Shown: positions 23,534 through 30,088 of the stretch, one piece after another
How positions within the stretch are numbered: position 1 is the stretch's first letter
Layout of the letters: each line of letters opens with the position of its first letter
Assembly (NCBI GenBank): GCA_029882395.1
Contig: JAOUKT010000039.1
Coordinates: forward strand, 1-32,770
DNA from: Gammaproteobacteria bacterium
GTDB taxonomy: Bacteria > Pseudomonadota > Gammaproteobacteria > SZUA-229
Reading direction: 5' to 3'
DNA: 32,770 nucleotides
The notes under the pieces: generated by a model
Databases searched by the model: none
Seen by the model: only the letters and a program-made list of their open reading frames with translations
Told to the model about the DNA's origin: nothing
Position numbers and translations under genes: made by a program

Positions 23534-24343
23534 TTATTTATTACTTCCTGTGACGGGAACCAGCTGCCGGCTTGTTTCTTTTAAGCCGGAAACAGCGGGA
23601 ATATATAAACGATCTTTATCAATTTTTGATGTCACTTTGTTAAAATCCGTGGCATCACCTAGCCCCATGACCTGTACTTCATTTAATTTCGTCACCCCCT
23701 TCGGGGCACTACCTAACTCAAACAAACTGGCTGCTGCCACGCCGCTGAGTAAATTCTTCTTGCGGTACAATGTTTCCAGGCTTTCCACGTCTTTTAATTT
23801 TTCCAGACCTGTGATCGCTCGTGCACGGATACGAAACTCGGCCTTGAAGCTGGGCTCACTGACCTCAGATGGCGGCGGCATATCCGAGCTGGCAATCTCG
23901 AACAACAGCTTGTTCGCCCGTTTATTTCTCAGCTCAGCCAGCAAATAAACCGCACGCCAGCGTGATTCACCATAAAAATCCTGCTGATCTTTCTCGGCTT
24001 GCCGGCTCAGGTATTTATAGAGCTGGGATACCTCATTGACAATATATGGGCGTTCTTTGAGCTTTTGCAGTGCATGCTTTAGTTTGAGATCAGCATCCTG
24101 CTGCTCCATTAATACAAAATAATCATGTAAATGTTTATATTTTTCTAATAAGCGTTGCTGTGTTACAGAACCGAGGCGGTTTAAGCTATCAACCGCTGAA
24201 TCATCGAATCCAGGTTGGCTGGATTTAACAGGTGCCTGCAGTTCTTGCTCGGCTTTGGATGAGGAGTTGCCCGAACAACCGATAAAAAACATCAGACAGG
24301 TACTTAAAAATAAAATGCTTAAGACATGGCTAAATAGACGCAT
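23534..24343 (-). CDS. Predicted lipoprotein, HEAT-repeat-like
   Basis: A 269-residue protein with a lipoprotein signal peptide ending FFIGC, so Cys23 is the likely lipidated residue. Ser-Gly-Asn-Ser follows, giving no inner-membrane retention aspartate and favouring the outer membrane. The mature part is helical. Segments such as RWRAVYLLAELRNKRANKLL, RARAITGLEKLKDVESLETL and GVAAASLFELG resemble HEAT/ARM-type repeats. The family is not recognised. AAGGAG lies 8 bases before the ATG. It is first in an operon with the secreted HExxH protein, so it could anchor, chaperone or restrain that protein (inference). Confidence 0.72.
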   Translation of the reverse strand: MRLFSHVLSILFLSTCLMFFIGCSGNSSSKAEQELQAPVKSSQPGFDDSAVDSLNRLGSVTQQRLLEKYKHLHDYFVLMEQQDADLKLKHALQKLKERPYIVNEVSQLYKYLSRQAEKDQQDFYGESRWRAVYLLAELRNKRANKLLFEIASSDMPPPSEVSEPSFKAEFRIRARAITGLEKLKDVESLETLYRKKNLLSGVAAASLFELGSAPKGVTKLNEVQVMGLGDATDFNKVTSKIDKDRLYIPAVSGLKETSRQLVPVTGSNK

Positions 24344-24655
24344 TGTAAATCTCCTTATTTACTGATGTGTGTATTGTAATCGCTGGCCATTAGCTGAAAT
24401 TTAGCTGACAAAAATCCTTTTATCAGGCATTAGCTGATGCTATTTAAAGAAAGCCGATATCACTTTCCCGTATAGGCATTTGAGGAATTTTTATCCCGGT
24501 ACAGCTGAATGATAATTGTATCAGAGATGATGCAGTGTTTTGTAGTCTTAATCTGAATATTGGCTGTAACAAAGGGCAGACCGGGCACGTCATTTAATTC
24601 AGCATAATATGCCGTTACAAGCGATGTCTGACACAGCCCGTCAGCGGGCATGTCG
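24344..24655. other. Intergenic region with one doubtful short frame
   Basis: The gap between the lipoprotein operon promoter and the membrane protein gene at 24656. A minus-strand frame of 63 codons (24460-24651) begins 4 bases after the membrane gene's stop. It lacks a ribosome binding site and has no recognisable product, so I do not call it as a gene, although translation by coupling cannot be excluded. Confidence 0.4.
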
Positions 24656-25006
24656 TTAATACAAGTATCGGAAAAGAGACAGTGCTGTACAAACTGAAAA
24701 CACAGAAAATGTAATCAGCTCAATTTTTTTGGCATCATTGCCTTTATAACCCAGCTTTTTTGAAAGAAAGACCATATAAGAATCCGTGAAGCCACTGCTG
24801 CCACCAAGGCCCAGTTTTTTTTGTAACTCCGTTAGTAAACAGACACCCGGCTTTTTAATCATTGGGCCGATAATAAGCCATGAAGTTAAAATGGTTGCCT
24901 GCAGCATTAAATGCACCGCAATGAGATCGTCTATCAAATACAAAAATAGTGATGACAAAATAATAACAATATGAAGCACGTGGAAAACACCGTTAATAAA
25001 ATACAT
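24656..25006 (-). CDS. Small integral membrane protein of unknown function, paralog A
   Basis: 116 residues from the ATG at 25006, with GAGAGAG about 10 bases upstream; a TTG three codons earlier is an alternative start. There are two N-terminal membrane segments (about 5-27 and 30-50) and one at the C-terminus (about 95-112). The loop between them holds KPGVCLLTELQKK and DSYM. It is clearly homologous to the product of 29732-30088: the shared core reads ILTSWL.IGP.I.KPG.CLLTE.QKK, followed by DSYM and KLG. The membrane-then-CxLT layout faintly recalls DUF2784 proteins, but I am not confident of that. It lies downstream of DUF2956 on the same strand. Confidence 0.75.
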   Translation of the reverse strand: MYFINGVFHVLHIVIILSSLFLYLIDDLIAVHLMLQATILTSWLIIGPMIKKPGVCLLTELQKKLGLGGSSGFTDSYMVFLSKKLGYKGNDAKKIELITFSVFSVCTALSLFRYLY

Positions 25007-25081
25007 ATTATGCAAACTCTCTCAGATTCATTTCTCCAGCCGTTACTTTAGCAAAGTACACAGCCGAAGCCTGTTTCATCA

Positions 25082-25420
25082 TTACCATTGCCGGTATAAA
25101 TACAATGCGAAAACAAGCCATGAGCTTATCAGTAAAATCCAGGGCAGTCTGCTGCATTTGAGGTGAGCCGGTCCTGGATCTGCCTCAGCAGGCTGCACAG
25201 GCAGCGGTTTATTTGCTGTGGCTTTGTTCAGTTTTTTGTCGAGTTCTCTGGATTTGGCTTTATACAGTTTTTTATATTGTTCAATGCCTTTCTGAATACC
25301 CTGAGAAATTAACTTTGTTTGCTCTTTAGTCTGACCCGGCTTTTGAGTTGCGCGCGCAATCTTGAGAGCCTGCTCTTGAGTTTTTTCAGCTACCGGTTTG
25401 TTTTTAGAATACTTTGCCAT
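25082..25420 (-). CDS. DUF2956 family protein
   Basis: 112 residues starting at MAKYSKNK. The frame is open 55 codons further upstream, but family members start here. The conserved body contains IARATQKPGQTKEQTKLI and GIQKGIEQYKK, the strongly conserved core of DUF2956, known from gammaproteobacteria such as Vibrio and Shewanella and of unknown function. It is highly charged and helical, with a lysine-rich tail and then a single C-terminal membrane segment (about 90-108), so it is a tail-anchored inner-membrane protein. It may be co-transcribed with membrane paralog A, 75 bases downstream. Confidence 0.87.
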   Translation of the reverse strand: MAKYSKNKPVAEKTQEQALKIARATQKPGQTKEQTKLISQGIQKGIEQYKKLYKAKSRELDKKLNKATANKPLPVQPAEADPGPAHLKCSRLPWILLISSWLVFALYLYRQW

Positions 25421-25727
25421 AACAGCAGCACATAAGATCCAGTTAATGATGCCATCAATAATATCATAGCGTGAGAAAAATAGGACAAGCAGCGCAAGCA
25501 AAGGCCGTAAACTTTCGTAATATAAAGAAGCCTGGCGCTGCGGCGGCACATGAGGATGAATTTCGCCGATATGAGACAGCCACACAGGCCTGGCCGGCGT
25601 CTATTGCTTCATCAAATCTCTAAGGATCTTTAAATTGATAGATATCAACTTCTGCTGGAAAAAAATGTTTTATTCTAGCCTCTCAGAAAATCCAATTATA
25701 ACAATAAGAATACAAGGTATTTACACT
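25421..25727. other. Divergent intergenic region carrying the second FNR promoter
   Basis: The gap separates DUF2956 (minus) from the second four-cysteine gene (plus). The DUF2956 frame stays open back to 25585, but the added 55 residues look like translated non-coding sequence. The right part holds the FNR box and -10 element listed separately. Confidence 0.5.
25635..25677 (+). promoter_or_regulatory. Class II FNR/Anr-dependent promoter of the second four-cysteine protein gene
   Basis: TTGAT-AGAT-ATCAA at 25635-25648 is a perfect FNR/Anr consensus. TATTCT at 25671-25676 lies in the same TTTATTCTA context as the promoter at 16614. The implied transcription start is near 25683, putting the operator centre (25641.5) at -41.5, identical to the paralog's promoter. 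Confidence 0.87.
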
Positions 25728-26003
25728 ATGGCGCATCACAACCCTTTTTGCCTGGGTAACTATGATTTTGACAACATCGCGCACTATGCACGAAAACGAT
25801 TTATCGAAGGCTGTAATACCAATGAGTTATTACAAGGCACCAGCTCGCTCAGACAGCGGCAAGAAATAGCACTGGTCTCTTTTATGAATATTGACAATGA
25901 CACCGTACAGAACCTGCAGCTATCCTGCCAGTATACCGAGCAATGCAAAGTCACAACTTGCCGCACAGTAATAAAAGAGATAATAGAAAACGAACTCCAT
26001 TGA
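25728..26003 (+). CDS. Four-cysteine small protein of unknown function, paralog 2
   Basis: 91 residues from the ATG at 25728. The frame extends 31 codons upstream, but that part runs through the FNR promoter and is not conserved. It is homologous over its full length to the 90-residue product of 16669-16941 (60 percent identical by hand alignment). The same four cysteines (8, 67, 73, 78) are kept, plus one extra at 29. Predicted cytoplasmic and mostly helical after a short loop. A perfect FNR box at -41.5 points to induction by oxygen limitation. A structured terminator follows. Function unknown; metal, Fe-S or thiol redox binding are candidates. Confidence 0.87.
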   Translation: MAHHNPFCLGNYDFDNIAHYARKRFIEGCNTNELLQGTSSLRQRQEIALVSFMNIDNDTVQNLQLSCQYTEQCKVTTCRTVIKEIIENELH

Positions 26004-26014
26004 TGTTGGTTATT

Positions 26015-26091
26015 AAAAGGGCATCAGATTAAGCCGCTATGGTGGCGCTTACCTGTCTCTCAAAACAGAGAAAACATGCCCTTTATTTTTT
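26015..26091 (+). terminator. Multibranched terminator-like structure after four-cysteine paralog 2
   Basis: AAAGGGCAT (26016-26024) pairs perfectly with ATGCCCTTT (26076-26084), followed by ATTTTTTT. The 51 enclosed bases can fold into two further hairpins: GCCGC/GTGGC near 26033-26048, and TCTCT/AGAGA near 26055-26072. The closing stem and T-run make it an intrinsic terminator. The branched interior is unusual and could leave a stable 3' RNA. Confidence 0.7.
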
Positions 26092-26175
26092 TCCACCGCT
26101 ACTCATGCCACTGCAAATCCGCAGCCGCTCAGCATCACTGATTAGCATAGCGCTGCGGCAATCTCAGCAATAAAA

Positions 26176-26718
26176 TTAAGTCTTTTCAATTAACTGCCTG
26201 CATCGGTTTATTTCATCTGACAGCGCCGCGCTATCATCACTGTTGAGGGACGCAATACAGCGCCTGATTTCCGAAAAGCGGCTGTTTTCAGCCTGCAGCC
26301 ACTGACCGGCGATAACAACTGCCTGGTGATGCGCGGTTATTTCTTCTTTTTTTGTAAAATCCAGTGCATGAACTGAGCTTACTATTTTTTCAAGCGGAGA
26401 AAGAATAGCGTTTACATATTCGCGCCAGCGCCAGACAACAAACGATGCTATCACGATATTAATCAGCAGCAGTACAAACATAACCTGCATCACACGGCCG
26501 GCGAAATACTCGATTGTTAAGCTATTCTGAATGTGTGAGCGGAACATGCTCGCCTCAATAATTTGATGCATATCCCTGTAAACAAACAGCACCGATATTG
26601 CAATCAACACCAGTTCGATTAAAATCAGGCTGACAATAAGGCGGTTCTGTAAACCGGTATTTATATAATGGTTATGGCGCTTGACTTTATTAGTTGGTAA
26701 ATTATTCATTGTCGTCAT
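26176..26718 (-). CDS. HAMP-like two-span membrane protein (third gene of the heptaheme operon)
   Basis: About 180 residues: a basic N-terminus, membrane segments at about 26-46 and 76-98, and then a HAMP-like cytoplasmic stretch (LSPLEKIVSSVHALDF) with helical heptads to the end. No kinase, methyl-accepting or other output domain is present. A GTG two codons upstream (26724) is an alternative start. The gene follows the heptaheme cytochrome gene by about 11 bases, and the gene on the other side of the cytochrome encodes a protein of the same plan. The two may form a hetero-dimeric membrane unit that senses or anchors the cytochrome (inference). Confidence 0.75.
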   Translation of the reverse strand: MTTMNNLPTNKVKRHNHYINTGLQNRLIVSLILIELVLIAISVLFVYRDMHQIIEASMFRSHIQNSLTIEYFAGRVMQVMFVLLLINIVIASFVVWRWREYVNAILSPLEKIVSSVHALDFTKKEEITAHHQAVVIAGQWLQAENSRFSEIRRCIASLNSDDSAALSDEINRCRQLIEKT

Positions 26719-26729
26719 ATTCACTTGTT

Positions 26730-27518
26730 TTACATGTCATGGCATTCAAGGCATAAAGCCGTTTTTGATTTAACACTGATCATTTCACCGTGTTTTTTGC
26801 TGTAACCCTTGTGACAAGAAACGCAGCTGACTTTACCGTCCGGCAAAATCACTTTATCAGACAGTTTCTCAATTGCAACATAACTGCCTTTACCATAAGA
26901 GTCGACATATCGCATGCCTACCGGATGATTTACAGCGCCACTGGAATGTTTGACAATGCCTTTGCTGTTAATCGATACATTAACGGTATCACCTTCATTG
27001 CCATGACAAGCCATGCACTCCATAGAGTAACTGTCGGCACTTGAAAAATCATTGCTAATCCGGCCTTTATGCACCGTCTGCTGAATCGAGGTACCACTGT
27101 CCGCCATGTTAGTAAAAAACGACATCTGATGACAGCTAAGACAAAGCTGTTTACCGCTGATACCGCCGCGGATAGAGTCTTTACCATTTGTGTGCACGTT
27201 ATGACAGGTGCTGCAGGTCATTTCATTTTTCCAGTCGAGCGGGAACTTGTCAGGCAATTTTTGGCCAGGTATCAATCCACTGGGATGACTGACTTTCAAG
27301 GATTTTTCATGGCAGCCTGAACACAGCTTTTCCTGAGTAGCCAGAAGCTGGCTGGCATTGGCTGCTGTAATCTGCCCCTGTGCCAGGTGGCACTGCTGAC
27401 AACTGCTCTCGCGGGGATGAAAATCCTGCGTATTAATGTCACTAAAAACAATTTTCATAAAAACTGCAGGCGTCGCAAAAAACAAGAGCAGCATGATAAA
27501 ATGTTTATAATTACTCAT
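26730..27518 (-). CDS. Heptaheme c-type cytochrome (doubled CXXCH type)
   Basis: 262 residues with an N-terminal hydrophobic segment (about 6-25) acting as signal or membrane anchor. There are seven heme motifs, in order CQQCH, CSGCH, CSTCH, CLSCH, CMACH, CVSCH and CLECH. Several are arranged as doubled pairs with HPSG and HPVG segments between them, as in the cytochrome c3/NrfB-like doubled-CXXCH families. The ATG at 27518 overlaps the upstream stop (ATGAGTAA) and is preferred over the TTG at 27539. A periplasmic electron-transfer role is clear; the partner is unknown. The genes on either side encode HAMP-like membrane proteins. Confidence 0.92.
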   Translation of the reverse strand: MSNYKHFIMLLLFFATPAVFMKIVFSDINTQDFHPRESSCQQCHLAQGQITAANASQLLATQEKLCSGCHEKSLKVSHPSGLIPGQKLPDKFPLDWKNEMTCSTCHNVHTNGKDSIRGGISGKQLCLSCHQMSFFTNMADSGTSIQQTVHKGRISNDFSSADSYSMECMACHGNEGDTVNVSINSKGIVKHSSGAVNHPVGMRYVDSYGKGSYVAIEKLSDKVILPDGKVSCVSCHKGYSKKHGEMISVKSKTALCLECHDM

Positions 27519-28026
27519 TGAGCTTAACTCTGGCTTCAAGCTGCTTTAACTGTTGCAGCAGCTCAGCCAGTTCCTGTTTATGCTGTTCAGCAGCAGGCCG
27601 CTTTAAGTGGTCAGTGATTTTTTCAAGCTGAGCTGACAATGCCAGCTTATGCTGCTCAAGCTCTTTGGCAGCATTAATAATTTTTTCAGACAGATCCTGT
27701 AAACAGTCATCTGAACGTATATTCAGCATCCTGTCAGTCTGATGACAATGGGCAAGGTTTTGAGTAAATCGATATAAAGGACCCGCAATTTTGAAACTGC
27801 CGTATAAGGCAACCAGCCAGCTGATGAATGCGGTCACAAAAATAAGCAGCAGACTGACGATGATGACAGCAAATTGCATGTTTTTCCGGGTGATGGCCTG
27901 AGACTGGATAAAATCACGATAATCCCCCTCGTAACCCACCAGTACTACAGATATCATCAGCAGTAAAATCACTGCGGTCGCCAGGCAAACAGATAAAGAA
28001 ATTCTTGTAATTATCCCGCTATACAT
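27511..28026 (-). CDS. HAMP-like two-span membrane protein (first gene of the heptaheme operon)
   Basis: 171 residues from the ATG at 28026 (a TTG precedes it). Membrane segments lie at about 9-31 and 51-74. The short loop between them is periplasmic. A HAMP-type start, SFKIAGPLYRF, follows, then a long coiled-coil region rich in Gln, Glu and Leu to the end. The KIAGPLYRF motif is typical of HAMP linkers in chemoreceptor-like proteins, but no output domain follows. It heads a three-gene operon with the heptaheme cytochrome and a second protein of the same plan. A redox-state sensor or a membrane scaffold for the cytochrome is plausible but unproven. Confidence 0.77.
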   Translation of the reverse strand: MYSGIITRISLSVCLATAVILLLMISVVLVGYEGDYRDFIQSQAITRKNMQFAVIIVSLLLIFVTAFISWLVALYGSFKIAGPLYRFTQNLAHCHQTDRMLNIRSDDCLQDLSEKIINAAKELEQHKLALSAQLEKITDHLKRPAAEQHKQELAELLQQLKQLEARVKLNE

Positions 28027-28400
28027 CAATCAAGCAGCCTATCAATACATCAACCCGAGTATGAATATATCAGGTCTGTTTTTTAAGAACTTATGCTAAA
28101 TCAATGTTTATTTTATAAACATTGATAGCACTGATTGTTTATAGCAGTCTTTTTATATTCATACAAATGATAGCAGGCTGCCAGCCCCGGATTGACACAT
28201 GTCATTTTTCTGCATATGGCAGCAGGGCAACAAACCTGTTTACCAGTGCGCATTCATTACTCTTAATATATGACTGTGTTTATAAATAAATTTGGAACTC
28301 TTGCGCTGTTAACAACTCTTATATATCGCCGCTGCACAGATCAGAGCGTAACCCTATTCAGCTGCCTCTCAGCAAGCAGACAAATAACGCAGGAACATAA
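28027..28400. other. Divergent promoter region of the heptaheme operon and the HAMP-GAF gene
   Basis: This 374-base non-coding gap contains the 27-base palindrome listed separately and an FNR-family-like TTGAC-ACAT-GTCAT at 28192-28205, not at canonical spacing for either gene. It is otherwise AT-rich with no open frame or clear -35/-10 pair. Confidence 0.45.
28100..28126. promoter_or_regulatory. Perfect 11-bp inverted repeat upstream of the heptaheme operon
   Basis: ATCAATGTTTA (28100-28110) and TAAACATTGAT (28116-28126) are exact inverted copies with the spacer TTTTA. The repeat lies 74-100 bases before the first ATG of the minus-strand operon, where an operator is expected. No T-run follows in either direction, which argues against a terminator. 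It is not an FNR or CRP site, so the binding protein is unknown. Confidence 0.5.
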
Positions 28401-29735
28401 ATGAAAAACAATACTAACAACTGGCTGCAGATCAAGGTATTTGCCGGGCTGGGCGGATTATTAGTCGGCGCCGTAAGCGTTATTGTTGTCATCAATATGC
28501 TGGCGCATGAAAACCATGCAAACCAGACATTGCTTAGCCATGTCAGCCAGCTGGAGGTACAGGGACAGGCAATAAAACGCCGCGCCTCCACCTACGCAAG
28601 GCTGGCACCTCGTGAATTTCCGGCCTATTTCCGCGATCTTAAGATTTTCTACCCCGATTTTATGCAGGACCTGGAGGCCTTTGAACAGCAGATAATGCAT
28701 ATCACAACAGTGGCCACTGCACTGCCGCGGGATAGTTTTCACGCCAGAGACAAAACACTATTAACCAGCATTCATAACCTGAATTCAAACTGGCAACAAT
28801 TCAAACAGGGCTTCCTCAAACAGCTGGGTGATGACTTGAAAGAACCGCGTCTTGAATGGGGTGCCGATTATGTGCAGGAAAACCAGGCGCTGATCAACTC
28901 AATCACTGGCATGTTAATCGTCACAATTGAAAATGTGATACAGAAACAGCTGGCAGCAAATAAACAATTAACCAACAATGCCTTCATCTCTGCCGGCACA
29001 TTGCTTGTTATCGGTATCGTCTGGTTTTACCTGAGTGTAATACGGCGGATAACGTTGACCGTAAAAGGCTGCCAGCGTGTCGCTCAGGGTGACTTTGGTT
29101 ACAGCTTGCCAACGCGAGGCAATGATGAACTCAGCGCTCTGGCTGTTGCCTTCAATACATTGTCAGCACGCACCCGGTTTGTCGTCACCATGCTTAGCAA
29201 AATGCATCAGCAGCATAATATCGAAACCAAAATTGACTCACTCTATAAACAGGCCAGCGGTTATTTGCCAATAGAGTGGCTCGGCCTGTGGCAGCTCAAG
29301 CCGGAAGACAATAGCCTCAGGCTGATGAGTATGCGTTCAGAAAGAAGCGCCAGCAATAGCATGCAGCAAACACTGATCAAGGTAACAGCCAGCGACCAGC
29401 AGCTGATCAGTATCTGCGCCGCCTCATCTGCGGTGAAATATGACAACCTGGCCGAGGTCGCAAGCCAGCTGCCAAAAACAGGCCTGATGCGCGAAATAAT
29501 AAAGATGGGCTTGCTCAACTCAGTGTTGATGGTGCCGCTAAAAGCAGATCAGGGCTGGCAGGGACTGCTGGTCTGTGTCGCGGCAGAACACGATGCCTAC
29601 TCGGACGAACAGCTTACACTGATGGAAAATCTTTCGCCCTTTATTGCCAACGGTTTTGCCCTGGCCGATAACACACGCCCGCTCTCTGCGGCTGAAATTA
29701 CCGCCGCGCATCAAGAGCAGGCCGTCACGCTTTAA
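28401..29735 (+). CDS. Membrane sensor with HAMP and GAF domains and no output domain
   Basis: 444 residues. Membrane segments at about 13-34 and 193-212 enclose a periplasmic helical domain of about 155 residues. A HAMP linker follows (213-265, CQRVAQGDFGYSLP and NDELSALAVAFNTLS). A GAF-like domain (about 275-425) ends with VPLKADQGWQGLLVCVA and LSPFIANGFALAD. After that the protein stops; there is no HisKA, GGDEF or MCP signalling domain, so it is a truncated or stand-alone sensor. AGGAA lies 6 bases before the ATG. It is divergent from the heptaheme operon, and both neighbours encode HAMP proteins. It may pass a signal through protein contact. Confidence 0.82.
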   Translation: MKNNTNNWLQIKVFAGLGGLLVGAVSVIVVINMLAHENHANQTLLSHVSQLEVQGQAIKRRASTYARLAPREFPAYFRDLKIFYPDFMQDLEAFEQQIMHITTVATALPRDSFHARDKTLLTSIHNLNSNWQQFKQGFLKQLGDDLKEPRLEWGADYVQENQALINSITGMLIVTIENVIQKQLAANKQLTNNAFISAGTLLVIGIVWFYLSVIRRITLTVKGCQRVAQGDFGYSLPTRGNDELSALAVAFNTLSARTRFVVTMLSKMHQQHNIETKIDSLYKQASGYLPIEWLGLWQLKPEDNSLRLMSMRSERSASNSMQQTLIKVTASDQQLISICAASSAVKYDNLAEVASQLPKTGLMREIIKMGLLNSVLMVPLKADQGWQGLLVCVAAEHDAYSDEQLTLMENLSPFIANGFALADNTRPLSAAEITAAHQEQAVTL

Positions 29736-30088
29736 TTTAGATTAATGCGGATTACCGAGATCAAACTGCAGACAGCAAAGACTGTAAAGGTAAGCCGGTC
29801 CACCGTTTGTGTATTGTTGATATTAACACCCAGTTTGTTATACAGATAAAGCATATATGAATCAGGAAAATCAACATCGTAATAGTGATTGATTTTTTTC
29901 TGAATTTCGGTGAGCAGGCACATGCCCGGTTTATGTATTAACGGCCCGATAACAAGCCATGACGTCAATATTGATGCCTGTATCCACAAATGCACGGCTA
30001 ACAGACTTTCAAAAAAACAAAGCAGCAATGAAGACATAATCAACACAATATGCAGCAGGTGAAAAATCATATTGAGTAGAGACAGCAT
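29732..30088 (-). CDS. Small integral membrane protein of unknown function, paralog B
   Basis: 118 residues with two N-terminal membrane segments (about 5-27 and 30-50), a polar loop with KPGMCLLTEIQKK and PDSYM, and a C-terminal membrane segment (about 95-112). It is a clear paralog of the product of 24656-25006. Its ATG shares one base with the stop of the aminotransferase gene (TAATG), so it belongs to the operon of the GlpD-like flavoprotein and DegT aminotransferase. That is the only functional hint for the family. Its stop overlaps the convergent stop of the HAMP-GAF gene by three bases. Confidence 0.8.
   Translation of the reverse strand: MLSLLNMIFHLLHIVLIMSSLLLCFFESLLAVHLWIQASILTSWLVIGPLIHKPGMCLLTEIQKKINHYYDVDFPDSYMLYLYNKLGVNINNTQTVDRLTFTVFAVCSLISVIRINLN

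Noticed and set aside
24460..24651. 63-codon minus-strand frame after membrane paralog A.
   Set aside because: No ribosome binding site, no recognisable domain and an unconvincing composition.
25421..25585. N-terminal 55-residue extension of the DUF2956 frame.
   Set aside because: DUF2956 proteins begin at the MAKYSKNK methionine, and the extension looks like translated promoter sequence.
28100..28126. The palindrome interpreted as an FNR box or as a terminator.
   Set aside because: Its half-sites are in the opposite order (ATCAA...TTGAT), and no T-run follows in either direction.
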